Part shown: in pieces, positions 20,074 through 28,096 of the stretch | How positions within the stretch are numbered: the first letter of the stretch is position 1 | Layout: each line of letters begins with the position of its first letter | Origin: Myxococcales bacterium | Lineage (GTDB): Bacteria; Myxococcota_A; Polyangia; Polyangiales; Polyangiaceae | Assembly (NCBI GenBank): GCA_016712525.1 | Contig: JADJQX010000007.1 | Span: 1,798,001-1,862,000, forward strand | Reading direction: 5' to 3' | Length of the DNA stretch: 64,000 nt | Notes under the pieces: model-generated | Databases searched by the model: none | What the model was told of the DNA's origin: nothing | What the model saw: the letters and a program-made list of their open reading frames with translations, nothing else | Position numbers and translations under genes: made by a program

Positions 20074-21711
20074 GTGTGGAGACGTAGGTCGGTATCGGAC
20101 AGCTCCGAGCCGCGGAGCACCCGCGCGAAGCTCGTTCGTTACGTCCTCTTGCCCGCCGTCATCGTCGCGGTCGGAGTGCTCGCGTACTTCACGTTTCGCA
20201 CGACGCTCCAGCTCGAGACCTTGCGCAAGCAGTCCGTCCTCGAGGCGACGCTCGCGCTCGCGAACGAGAAGGCGACGCGCCTCGACCGCCAGATCATCGA
20301 TCAAGACAACGTGATCGTGGCCATCGCCGATCCGGCGCGCGTCGACGAGCTCAACGACACGTGGCTCCCGACCGCGCAACGCGAGACGCCGAGCGTACGC
20401 GCGATCCTCGTGCTCGACGAGACGCGGACGGTCGTGGGCTTCGCATCGCGCGCGCGTGGCCCGTTCGCCGAGGAAGAGGCCTTCCGAAGGCTCCTCACCG
20501 AGCGGCTCCTCGACGACATGCCGAGCTCGCAGGAGGCCCCGGAGCAGCTCCGGCACCTGCACAGGACCTACGGCGCGGAGAGCTACCTCGTCTCGTATTG
20601 GCGGAGGAGCAGCGGAGGAAAGACCTTCACGGTCTGCGCGTGGCACGACATCGGGCGCATCGTCAAAGAGACGCTCCCGACGCTCTACGGCGACAAGCTC
20701 GTGCCCGTCGGGCTCGGCATCCCACAGGCCGGGATCAACCGCGCGAACGTGGTCGACGAAGAGGGGCGTATCGTCTTCGGCCCACCGCTCCGCAGCGGCG
20801 AGTTCACCGTCGCGGTGCGCTTCCCGACCACGCTCTACAACTGGCGCGTGCAGGTCTCTCCCGTGGGCGAGGACGCGCTCACGGAGAACGTCAAACAACG
20901 GCGCCTGCTCGAGATCGCGACGGTGGGGCTCTCGTTCGTCGTGCTCGTCGCGGGGGTGCTCACCATCCTCTTCGCGGCGGAGACCGAGCGCCGTGCGTCG
21001 GCCTTGAAGAGCGAGTTCGTCGCGAACGTGAGCCACGAGCTGAAGACCCCCCTCGCGCTCGTGCGCATGTTCGCCGAGATGCTCCAGTCGGGGAGGGTCG
21101 CGAGCGACGAGAAGCGCGCGGAGTACCTCGAGATCATCGTGAGGGAGAGCGAGCGCCTCACGAGCCTCATCGAGAACGTGCTCGACTTCGCCAAGGTCGA
21201 GCGTGGCCACGCGAGCTACGACTTCGTCGACGGGGATCTCGCCGAGGTCGTGCGGCGCGCCGTGGGAGTGTACCGGTACCGCGCCGAGCGCGAGGGGGTC
21301 GAGCTCCGCTTCGAGGAGGACGAGACCCTGCCCGTCGTTCGGCTCGACGGAAGGGCGATCGAGCTCGTGGTCATCAACCTCCTCGACAACGCGCTGAAGT
21401 ACGCGCAGGGCGGGAAGACCATCTTCGTCGAGGTGCGCAAACGTGGGGAAAAGGAGGTCGTGGTCGCCGTGCGCGACGAGGGCCCTGGCATCCCCGACGC
21501 CGAGAAGGAGCGCATTTTCGAGAGGTTCGTGCGCGGCGCCACGGCGCAACCGAAGGACGGTCGGAGCCCCGTGCGAGGCAGCGGCATCGGGCTCTCGCTC
21601 GTGCGGGCCATCGTCGAGGCGCACGGAGGCCGGACCTGGGTGGAGAGCGAGGCCGGGAGAGGGGCCACGTTCCATTTCGTGCTGCCTTCGCGGCGGGCGG
21701 ACGGGGCCTGA
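20074..21711 (+). CDS. Membrane sensor histidine kinase
   Basis: A 545-aa two-component sensor. TM1 is about residues 22-43, an extracytoplasmic sensor region spans about 45-275, and TM2 about 280-301. The HisKA domain follows with phospho-accepting His321 in NVSHELKTPLALV, then HATPase motifs NLLDNALKYA, DEGPGIPD and GSGIGLSLV. No response regulator gene is adjacent, so the partner is encoded elsewhere. The GTG start at 20074 is 2 bp past the stop of the GAF protein gene, implying coupling. It has no HAMP domain that I can see between TM2 and HisKA. Confidence 0.93.
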   Translation: MWRRRSVSDSSEPRSTRAKLVRYVLLPAVIVAVGVLAYFTFRTTLQLETLRKQSVLEATLALANEKATRLDRQIIDQDNVIVAIADPARVDELNDTWLPTAQRETPSVRAILVLDETRTVVGFASRARGPFAEEEAFRRLLTERLLDDMPSSQEAPEQLRHLHRTYGAESYLVSYWRRSSGGKTFTVCAWHDIGRIVKETLPTLYGDKLVPVGLGIPQAGINRANVVDEEGRIVFGPPLRSGEFTVAVRFPTTLYNWRVQVSPVGEDALTENVKQRRLLEIATVGLSFVVLVAGVLTILFAAETERRASALKSEFVANVSHELKTPLALVRMFAEMLQSGRVASDEKRAEYLEIIVRESERLTSLIENVLDFAKVERGHASYDFVDGDLAEVVRRAVGVYRYRAEREGVELRFEEDETLPVVRLDGRAIELVVINLLDNALKYAQGGKTIFVEVRKRGEKEVVVAVRDEGPGIPDAEKERIFERFVRGATAQPKDGRSPVRGSGIGLSLVRAIVEAHGGRTWVESEAGRGATFHFVLPSRRADGA

Positions 21712-21749
21712 CGCCGACGAGAACTGTGGTTCCCTGGGTAGATTTCGCG

Positions 21750-21777
21750 TTGACCTCGCACGAGAGCAGGATATCAA
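21750..21777 (+). promoter_or_regulatory. Candidate promoter for the RRM protein gene
   Basis: TTGACC (21750-21755) and TATCAA (21772-21777) are separated by 16 bases, in the 151-bp gap ahead of the RNA-binding protein gene. This stretch is less G+C-rich than its surroundings. Prediction from consensus similarity only. Confidence 0.4.
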
Positions 21778-21862
21778 TGACCAACGGGCACCCGGCGACG
21801 GCCGACTTGTGTCCTTTGGCACCGAGCACCCTCGGGAGAACGGAAGAGGCTAGGGTTTTTTC

Positions 21863-22798
21863 ATGGCGACGAATGGGAACGAGGAGGCGAAGCTCTTTGT
21901 AGCGGGCCTTCCCGACAGCGTATCCGAAGACGTGCTGAAGCAACTTTTCGAGGCCACCGGCGGCACCGTCGTCAATATCAGCCTCCCCAAAGATCGCGAG
22001 ACCGGAAGACCTCGCGGGTTTGGATTCGTCACTCTCTCCTCGCCCGCCGAGGCCCAAGCGGCCCGCGAGGCGCTCGACGGCTCGCTCCAGGCGGGCAAGT
22101 CGATTTCGGTACGACCATTCCAACAGGAGCCCCCTCGCCGCGACGGCGGTCCAGGAGGCCCGCGCGAAGGTGGTCCTCCGCGGGAGCGCTCGTTCGGCGC
22201 CGGCCCTGGCGGCCCCGGTGGTGGTGGCGCCGGCGGTGGAGCGGGCGCGCCCGATCGCACGCTCTACGTCGGCAACCTCCCCTACGACTGCACCCAGCAG
22301 GAGGTCGAGGTCCTCATCAACGGCGTGGCCGGCGAGGGCGGCTCGGTGGTTCGCGTCCACTTGCCCATGGACCCGGACGGCCGCAAGCGTGGATTCGGCT
22401 TCGTCACCATGTCGAGCTCCGACGCGGCCAAGACGGCCGCCGAGGCCCTCCGCACCGCGAACCTCCGCGGTCGCCCGCTCAAGGTCAACCTGGCCCACCC
22501 CAAGGGCGAGCGGCCCGCGCGTGAAGGCGGCGGCTTCGGCGGTGGTGGTGGCGGCTATGGTGGTGGGGGTGGCGGCGGCTTCGGTGGCGGCGGTGGCGGC
22601 GGCTTCGGCGGCGGCGGTGGCGGCGGCTTCAGCGGCGGCGGCGGCGGCGGCGGCTACGGTGGTGGCGGTCCCCCGCCTCCCCAACGGAAGACGTTCGACG
22701 ATCGTCGGCGCAAAGGCGGCGGCGGCGGCGGCGAAGAGGGGCGGCGCCCGCGACGCGAGCGTGACGAGCCCAAGGCCGACGATTGGGACGACGAGTGA
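21863..22798 (+). CDS. Tandem-RRM RNA-binding protein with glycine-rich tail
   Basis: A 311-aa protein with two RRM domains. RRM1 (about residues 10-85) has RNP2 LFVAGL and RNP1 RGFGFVTL. RRM2 (about 132-210) has RNP2 LYVGNLP and RNP1 KRGFGFVTM. A Gly/Arg/Pro linker (about 93-130) joins them, and a long Gly-rich tail (about 222-270, GGGGGGYGGGGG type with sporadic Phe/Tyr) ends in a charged stretch. The layout resembles eukaryotic hnRNP-like proteins; bacterial RRM proteins usually have one RRM and about 80-120 aa. Likely a single-stranded RNA binder in the cytoplasm. A clear terminator-like hairpin follows at 22858, so it is probably monocistronic. Confidence 0.93.
   Translation: MATNGNEEAKLFVAGLPDSVSEDVLKQLFEATGGTVVNISLPKDRETGRPRGFGFVTLSSPAEAQAAREALDGSLQAGKSISVRPFQQEPPRRDGGPGGPREGGPPRERSFGAGPGGPGGGGAGGGAGAPDRTLYVGNLPYDCTQQEVEVLINGVAGEGGSVVRVHLPMDPDGRKRGFGFVTMSSSDAAKTAAEALRTANLRGRPLKVNLAHPKGERPAREGGGFGGGGGGYGGGGGGGFGGGGGGGFGGGGGGGFSGGGGGGGYGGGGPPPPQRKTFDDRRRKGGGGGGEEGRRPRRERDEPKADDWDDE
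22527..22672 (+). repeat. Glycine-codon repeat tract in the RRM protein gene
   Basis: A run of GGC/GGT codons broken by TTC, TAT/TAC or AGC at intervals of roughly eight codons. It encodes a Gly-rich tail with regularly placed aromatic residues, like low-complexity tails that promote self-association. Confidence 0.75.
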
Positions 22799-22857
22799 TC
22801 TGACCAAGCCCGCATTGGCACGGCGCTCTTCGACGCGTGCCAAGCTGGCCCCCCGCG

Positions 22858-22891
22858 AACGCGCCGATATCCGGCGCGTTCCGCCTTTTGT
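22858..22891 (+). terminator. Rho-independent-type terminator after the RRM gene
   Basis: A perfect 9-bp stem (AACGCGCCG at 22858-22866 with CGGCGCGTT at 22872-22880) and 5-base loop, followed by CCGCCTTTTGT. A second inverted repeat with 8-bp arms lies just upstream (22815-22843, TTGGCACG/CGTGCCAA). Confidence 0.6.
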
Positions 22892-22958
22892 AGCGAAAGA
22901 TGCGTGGGTTCACGACACCGTACAAATCCCACGAATTGCCGGGGCGGTTCGCCAGCCC

Positions 22959-22985
22959 TTGACTCCATGACCCCCGCACGATAAT
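22959..22985 (+). promoter_or_regulatory. Candidate promoter for rpmG
   Basis: TTGACT (22959-22964) and GATAAT (22980-22985) are 15 bases apart, about 90 bp ahead of the L33 start. Spacing is slightly short; TAATTC at spacing 17 is an alternative -10. Confidence 0.45.
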
Positions 22986-23072
22986 TCACCCGCCCTTCTC
23001 TCGGGTTTCCTCAGGCAGGCGCCACTTGCCTCCTGCGAGAGCTCCACCGAAGAATGCGATCAAGGACAGGCC

Positions 23073-23234
23073 ATGCGTGACCTCATCAAGATGACCTGCG
23101 GCAACTGCAGCCGCGCGAACTACACGACCACGAAGAACAAGCGGACCATGTCCGAGAAGTTCGAGATCAAGAAGTTCTGCCCTGCGTGCCGGGCTCACCA
23201 CCCGCACAAAGAAGGCAAGATCTCGAAGGGCTGA
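23073..23234 (+). CDS. rpmG: 50S ribosomal protein L33
   Basis: A 53-aa protein (MRDLIKMTCGNCSRANYTTT at its start) that matches bacterial L33 in length and layout. It has two zinc-ribbon CxxC motifs (CGNC and CPAC) and the basic K-N-K-R segment between them, so it is the Cys-containing (C+) form. AAGGACAGG precedes the ATG. A candidate promoter lies at 22959. It precedes mreB by 158 bp on the same strand; no secE/nusG or tRNA-Trp, which often follow rpmG, are seen here. It may be one of more than one L33 gene in the genome. Confidence 0.93.
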   Translation: MRDLIKMTCGNCSRANYTTTKNKRTMSEKFEIKKFCPACRAHHPHKEGKISKG

Positions 23235-23392
23235 GGCTCGCTCGGGAAGGCTCGTCCGGGGCGGTTCGTCCGCCCCCGCGTGCCCTCCTCCGGCCTCCGT
23301 CGCGCGTCGGCATGGTGCCTTCGCCGCGGCCTCATTCACCCCCAACCGGCGGGCACGCGAGCGCCTAGCCCCGAGAGGAGAACGGACCGCGC

Positions 23393-24427
23393 ATGATCTT
23401 CGACTGGCTCCACGGCCTGTTCTCGAACGACCTGGCGATCGATCTCGGAACGGCGAACACGCTCATCTACGTGAAGGGCAAGGGCATCGTCTCTTGCGAG
23501 CCTTCCGTCGTCGCCGTTCAACGCGATAGCCGCGGCGGGAACAAAGTCCTCGCGGTCGGCCGCGAGGCCAAAGAGATGCTCGGGCGCACGCCCGGGAACA
23601 TCCGCGCCGTCCGCCCCCTCCGCGACGGTGTCATCGCCGACTTCGAGATCACCGAGGCGATGCTTCGGTATTTCATCGCGCGCGCCCACAACCGCCGCAC
23701 GCTCGTGAAGCCCCGCATCATCATCTGCGTCCCCTTCGGCATCACCGAGGTCGAGAAGCGCGCGGTGAAGGAGAGCGCCGAGAGCGCCGGAGCGCGCGAG
23801 GTGTACCTCATCGAGGAGCCCATGGCGGCCGCGATCGGCGCCGGGCTGCCCATCACCGAGCCGTCGGGCAACATGGTCGTCGACATCGGCGGCGGCACCA
23901 CCGAGGTCGCCGTGATCTCGCTCGCGGGCATCGTGTACTCGCAGAGCGTCCGCGTCGGCGGCGACAAGATGGACGAGGCCATCAGCGCGTACTTGAAGCG
24001 CAAATACAACCTCGCCATCGGCGAGCAGACGGCCGAGCGCATCAAGATGCAGGTCGGAAACGCGTACCCACTCGAGGTCCAGCAGACCACCGAGGTGAAG
24101 GGCCGCGACCTCGTCGCCGGTGTCCCCAAGACGGTCGTCGTGAACTCCGACGAGATCCGCGAAGCGCTCGCCGAGCCTACGAACGCGATCGTCGAGGCCG
24201 TGCTGCTCGCCCTCGAGAAGACTCCCCCCGAGCTCGCCGCCGACATCGTCGACAAGGGGATCGTGCTGACCGGTGGCGGGGCTCTGCTCGCCAACCTCGA
24301 CGTGCTCCTCCGTGAAGAGACGGGCCTGCCCGTGATGGTGAGCGACGATCCGATCAGCGCGGTCGTGCTCGGCAGCGGAAAGACGCTCGATCACATGGAG
24401 CTCTTGAAAGAGGTGACCATCGGCTGA
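23393..24427 (+). CDS. mreB: Rod shape-determining actin homologue MreB
   Basis: A 344-aa actin-like ATPase. The phosphate 1 motif (AIDLGTANTLIYVKGKG), the phosphate 2 motif (MVVDIGGGTTEVAVISL) and the adenosine motif (GIVLTGGGALLANLD) are intact. The N-terminal amphipathic MIFDWLHGLF should attach it to the membrane. It organises the elongasome that builds lateral peptidoglycan, and in myxobacteria MreB is also used by the gliding machinery. GAGAGGAGAA lies ahead of the ATG. It is the first gene of the mreB-mreC-mreD-mrdA-rodA cluster. Confidence 0.97.
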   Translation: MIFDWLHGLFSNDLAIDLGTANTLIYVKGKGIVSCEPSVVAVQRDSRGGNKVLAVGREAKEMLGRTPGNIRAVRPLRDGVIADFEITEAMLRYFIARAHNRRTLVKPRIIICVPFGITEVEKRAVKESAESAGAREVYLIEEPMAAAIGAGLPITEPSGNMVVDIGGGTTEVAVISLAGIVYSQSVRVGGDKMDEAISAYLKRKYNLAIGEQTAERIKMQVGNAYPLEVQQTTEVKGRDLVAGVPKTVVVNSDEIREALAEPTNAIVEAVLLALEKTPPELAADIVDKGIVLTGGGALLANLDVLLREETGLPVMVSDDPISAVVLGSGKTLDHMELLKEVTIG

Positions 24428-24464
24428 GGGGCACCCCTCCGCCGTCGTCACCCGGGGCCCCTCC

Positions 24465-25347
24465 GTGTCGTCCTTCAAGCGTTACCGCGACGTGGGCATC
24501 GTCATCTTGCTCCTCGCGGTGCCGTTCTTCTTCTTGCGCACCAACATGAAGAAGCCGGAGAGCCTCAACGCGCTCGACCGCGCGATTCTTCGGGTGAGCG
24601 CGCCCGTCGAGTTCGGGGCCTCGAGCTTGGCTCGCGGCGTCTCGAACGTGTGGGACAGCTACATCTACCTCGTCGACGTGAAGACCGACAACGAGCGGCT
24701 CGCCTACGAGAACGCGCGCCTCCGCGAGACCATCCACAGGCTCGAGCAGACGCAGGTCGAGAACCAAGAGCTCCGCCGCCTCCTCCAGCTCCGCGAGGAT
24801 CCCCGGAGACTTGGTGAGCGCCCAGGTCGTCGCCAAGGACTTCAACGCCTTCTTCCGCGTGACCCGCGTGGTGCTCGATCGCGGCTCGCGGAACGTCCGT
24901 CCCCACATGCCCGTCGTCGCCCCCGACGGCGTGGTCGGCGCCGTGCTCCGCGTCGCGGGCGACGCCGTCGACGTGCAGCTCGCGGCCGACGCGGGCTTCG
25001 GGCTCGACGTGATGAACGAGCGCACGAAGGCGCGCGGCTACGTCCGAGGCACGGGAGATCCCTCGCGGTACTTCTGCAAGGTCGAGCACGTGGACTCGGC
25101 CGACGACGTCGAGGTCGGGGACCTCCTCGTGACGAGCGGCAAGGGCAAGTGGTTCCCGAAAGGGCTCCCGGTCGCCAAGGTCACGAAGGTCACGAAGCGC
25201 GAGACCGGCCGCGACCAAGAGGTCGAGGCCCAGCCCACGGTGAGCTTCTCGCGCCTCGACGCGGTGCTCATCCTCGTCAGCCCCCCCGCGGACGACGACA
25301 AGGGCGACGCCAAGGACCCGAAAGAAAAGCCGAAACCTAAGCCATGA
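24465..25347 (+). CDS. mreC: MreC, reading frame broken by a one-base shift
   Basis: Elongasome scaffold protein. The first frame (GTG 24465) encodes a short cytoplasmic start, a TM helix (VGIVILLLAVPFFFLR), and a coiled coil (about residues 75-110, ending LLQLRED). At 24801-24804 (CCCC) the frame is lost and becomes Arg-rich nonsense. The rest of MreC resumes one frame over from 24811 (LVSAQVVAKDFNAFFRVTR through RLDAVLILVSPP) to TGA at 25345-25347. Removing one C would give RED-P-G-D-LVSAQVV and a normal protein of 293 aa. MreC is essential in most rods, so a sequencing error in the C run or a +1 slip at CCC-C is more likely than true loss. The stop overlaps the mreD ATG (ATGA). Confidence 0.9.
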
Positions 25348-25928
25348 GATTTACTGCCTTTTTCGGGGCAGGTCTCGCGCTGCTCCTGCTCCAATCGAAC
25401 CTCTTCCGCGCGGTCGTGCTCGCCGAGCGCTTGCTCTCGTCCTTGCTCGTCGCGCTCCACCTGTCGAGCCACGAGATCCACGTCCCGGGGTTCTTGCCTC
25501 AGCTCGTGCTCCCGCTCGTCGTCTACATGGGCGTGCACGAGTACTCGCTCGTGCGCGGGGCCTCGGTCGCGTTCGTGCTCGGGTACTTCACCGACCTCGT
25601 GGGCATCGCCCCGGTGGGGCTCTACACGTTCACTTACGTGGCGACGTTCGTGCTCGCGCGCGCGGCGGGCGTTCGTTTCGCGGCGCAGACGCGGTGGATG
25701 CAGGTCGTGCTCGCCCTCGTGTTCTCGCTCGTGCACAGCGTGATGGTCGTCATCCTCATCGCGATCTTCTGGAAAGAACGCGACGGGTGGATGCCGCGCA
25801 TGATCGCGCCGATGGCGTTCCCGCACGTGATCGCCACGAGCATGACGGCGCCGCTCGTGTTCAAGCTCGCGCAGCGCATCCACCTCGCCACGCAGGGAGC
25901 CTTGCGGGACGCGGGGGCGCCGCCATGA
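25344..25928 (+). CDS. mreD: Rod shape-determining membrane protein MreD
   Basis: A 194-aa polytopic protein with about five hydrophobic segments, the expected size and position for MreD. The first is FFGAGLALLLLQSNLFRAVV; later ones include ASVAFVLGYFTDLVGIAPVG, which carries the Gly-Tyr-Phe-x-Asp pattern typical of the family. It overlaps mreC by 4 bp and the PBP2 gene by 4 bp, so all three are translationally coupled. MreD bridges MreC and the peptidoglycan synthases in the inner membrane. Confidence 0.9.
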   Translation: MRFTAFFGAGLALLLLQSNLFRAVVLAERLLSSLLVALHLSSHEIHVPGFLPQLVLPLVVYMGVHEYSLVRGASVAFVLGYFTDLVGIAPVGLYTFTYVATFVLARAAGVRFAAQTRWMQVVLALVFSLVHSVMVVILIAIFWKERDGWMPRMIAPMAFPHVIATSMTAPLVFKLAQRIHLATQGALRDAGAPP

Positions 25929-28096
25929 GCGACAGGCTCGTCCCGAGGTCGGACGTCGGCGAGTTCCGGAAGCGCTACCAGTGGATGGCGCTCTTCGCTT
26001 TTTTGGCGTTCGGGGCCGTCGTCGTGCGCCTGTTCCAGCTCCAGGTGGTCTCGGGGAAGGAGTACGCCCAGGTCGCGCACGAGAACGTGATCCGGCGTGT
26101 CACGCTGTCGACCACGCGCGGGGTCATCCGCGACGCGTACGGCCGCGTGCTCGCCTCGAGCCGCCCGGCGTTCAACGTCTACATCGTGCCCGGGCGCGTG
26201 ATGCCGAGCGCTCGGCCCCCGCGGAAGTGGGCGCCGGTCGACGAACGCGACTCGTTCCCGCAGATCGCCGACACCCTGCGCTTGAACCCCGACGAGCGCG
26301 CGCGCCTCACGGCGAAGATCCGCGACGCGTGTGTGACGGACGAGGATAAGTCCCCGTGTTGGCACAGCATTTTGGTTCGGGAGGACGTGCCCCGCGACAT
26401 CGTCGCCGAGCTGAAGCAGCACGCGTGGGAGCTCGTCGGGAGCGAGGTCGTGAGCGCGCCCGTTCGGCTCTACCCGTTCAAGGCCCTCGGCTCGCACATG
26501 CTCGGCTACGTCGCCCAGGTCGACGCCGAGACGCTCTCCAAGTTTCGACCCGAGAACTACAAGACCATGACCCCGGAGGAGCGGGCCAAGGTCAACCCGC
26601 TCGGCTACGCCCCCGGCGACACCCTCGGCGCGACGGGCATCGAGCGCGCGTGGGAGGCCTACCTGCGAGGGCAACGAGGCTGGGAGAAGCGGGTCGTCGA
26701 CGCCCGCGGCCGCTACCACACCGGGCCCGAGGCCGACCGCCTGCTCGACGAGCCACGGAGGCAAGAGCCCATCCCGGGCCGCGATCTTCGGCTCACCGTC
26801 GACATGGAGCTCATGGAGGGCATCGAGAAGGCCATGCGGTCGCAGGTCTCGGGCGCGGTCGTCGTGGTCGACGTCCGCACAGGACGCCTCCTCGCGCTCT
26901 ACTCCAAGCCCGACTTCGACCCGAACGACCTCTCGGGCGGCGCGGGCCGCGAGAAGGTGCGCGAGACCTTCAACAAGCTCTACGCCGACGCGCTCCGCCC
27001 CATGCTCGACAAGACCATGACCGGCGCGTTCCAACCGGGGTCCACGTTCAAGCCCTTCTCGGCGCTGGCCGCGCTCGAAGGCAAGATGGTGAACCCGCTC
27101 GAGAGCGAGCGCTGCGACGGATACCTCTATTACGGCCGACGCGTGTTCCGCTGCTCGCACGTGCACGGTCGCGTCAACATGCGGAGCGCGATCGCCCAGT
27201 CGTGCAATATCTACTTCTATAGGCTCGGCGAGACGGTCGGCATCGACAGGCTCGCCAAGGTCGCCGCCGAGTTCGGCCTCGGGCAGAAGACGGGCCTCGG
27301 GATCAACCCCGAGGCGCAGGGGCGCGTGCCTACCCGCTCGTGGTACGCCCTCCGGTACAAGGGTCAGTTCCGCATCGGCTTCACTCTCAACTCGGCGATC
27401 GGACAGGGCGCGACCACCGTGACGCCGCTTCAGCTCGCGCTCGCGTACGCGGCCATCGGCAACGGGGGCACGGTGTACATGCCGCAGGCGGTGCGCGCGA
27501 TCGAGGCGTCCGACGGCGCCGTTCTCCAAGATTTCCCTCCTCGCGTGCGCCAGCGCGCGCGTGTCGAGCCGCAGAACCTCCAGCGCATCACCGAGGCCCT
27601 CTTCGCGGTCGTGAACGAAGAGCACGGCACGGCGTACCCCGTCCGCGACCCGGCGCTCGACATCGCGGGCAAGACCGGCACGGCCCAGACCGGCTACGTC
27701 GCTACCGGAAAAGACAGCGCCAAGACCGCCTGGTTCCTCGCCAAAGACCACGCCTGGTTCGCGTCGTTCGCCCCGTACAAATCGCCCGAGGTCGCGGTCG
27801 TGGTGCTCGCCGAGCACGGCGGCTCCGGGCCCACGATCGCCGCGCCGATCGCCATCCAAGTGGTGCGCGAGTACACGCGCCTCCAGGCCACCCGCGCCGG
27901 ACGCACCCCACCGCCCATGCGCGACGCCCAGCGCCCGAAGCCCCCCGCTCCCCACGGCGGCGGGGCGCCCGGCCAAGCTCCGCCCCCAGGGGCGCCCCTC
28001 GACACCCGCGACCCGAACGGCCCTACTGCCCCTCCCGTGCCCGTCGTGCCGACGGCCATTCCCCCTGGCGGCGGCCAAGACGAGGACATGCCCTGA
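25925..28096 (+). CDS. mrdA: Penicillin-binding protein 2 (elongasome transpeptidase)
   Basis: A 723-aa class B PBP. TM helix about residues 20-40, dimerisation/pedestal domain about 55-280, transpeptidase about 300-680. Active-site motifs are all present: SxxK as STFK (Ser373, Lys376), SxN as SCN (426-428) and KTG (583-585, GKTGTAQ). A Pro-rich tail of about 75 residues (PPPM, PKPPAPHGGG) extends the usual length. It crosslinks lateral-wall peptidoglycan together with RodA. The ATG overlaps the mreD stop and its own stop overlaps the rodA ATG, both by the minimal coupling overlap. Confidence 0.96.
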   Translation: MSDRLVPRSDVGEFRKRYQWMALFAFLAFGAVVVRLFQLQVVSGKEYAQVAHENVIRRVTLSTTRGVIRDAYGRVLASSRPAFNVYIVPGRVMPSARPPRKWAPVDERDSFPQIADTLRLNPDERARLTAKIRDACVTDEDKSPCWHSILVREDVPRDIVAELKQHAWELVGSEVVSAPVRLYPFKALGSHMLGYVAQVDAETLSKFRPENYKTMTPEERAKVNPLGYAPGDTLGATGIERAWEAYLRGQRGWEKRVVDARGRYHTGPEADRLLDEPRRQEPIPGRDLRLTVDMELMEGIEKAMRSQVSGAVVVVDVRTGRLLALYSKPDFDPNDLSGGAGREKVRETFNKLYADALRPMLDKTMTGAFQPGSTFKPFSALAALEGKMVNPLESERCDGYLYYGRRVFRCSHVHGRVNMRSAIAQSCNIYFYRLGETVGIDRLAKVAAEFGLGQKTGLGINPEAQGRVPTRSWYALRYKGQFRIGFTLNSAIGQGATTVTPLQLALAYAAIGNGGTVYMPQAVRAIEASDGAVLQDFPPRVRQRARVEPQNLQRITEALFAVVNEEHGTAYPVRDPALDIAGKTGTAQTGYVATGKDSAKTAWFLAKDHAWFASFAPYKSPEVAVVVLAEHGGSGPTIAAPIAIQVVREYTRLQATRAGRTPPPMRDAQRPKPPAPHGGGAPGQAPPPGAPLDTRDPNGPTAPPVPVVPTAIPPGGGQDEDMP

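Noticed and set aside
22815..22843. TGGCACG at the start of this inverted repeat as a sigma-54 promoter
   Set aside because: The -12 part reads TCTT instead of TTGC at the needed spacing, and the site lies in the RRM gene's terminator region.
24811..25347. A separate 178-aa gene starting at TTG 24811
   Set aside because: It is the C-terminal half of MreC in a shifted frame, with no ribosome-binding site; treated as one broken mreC.
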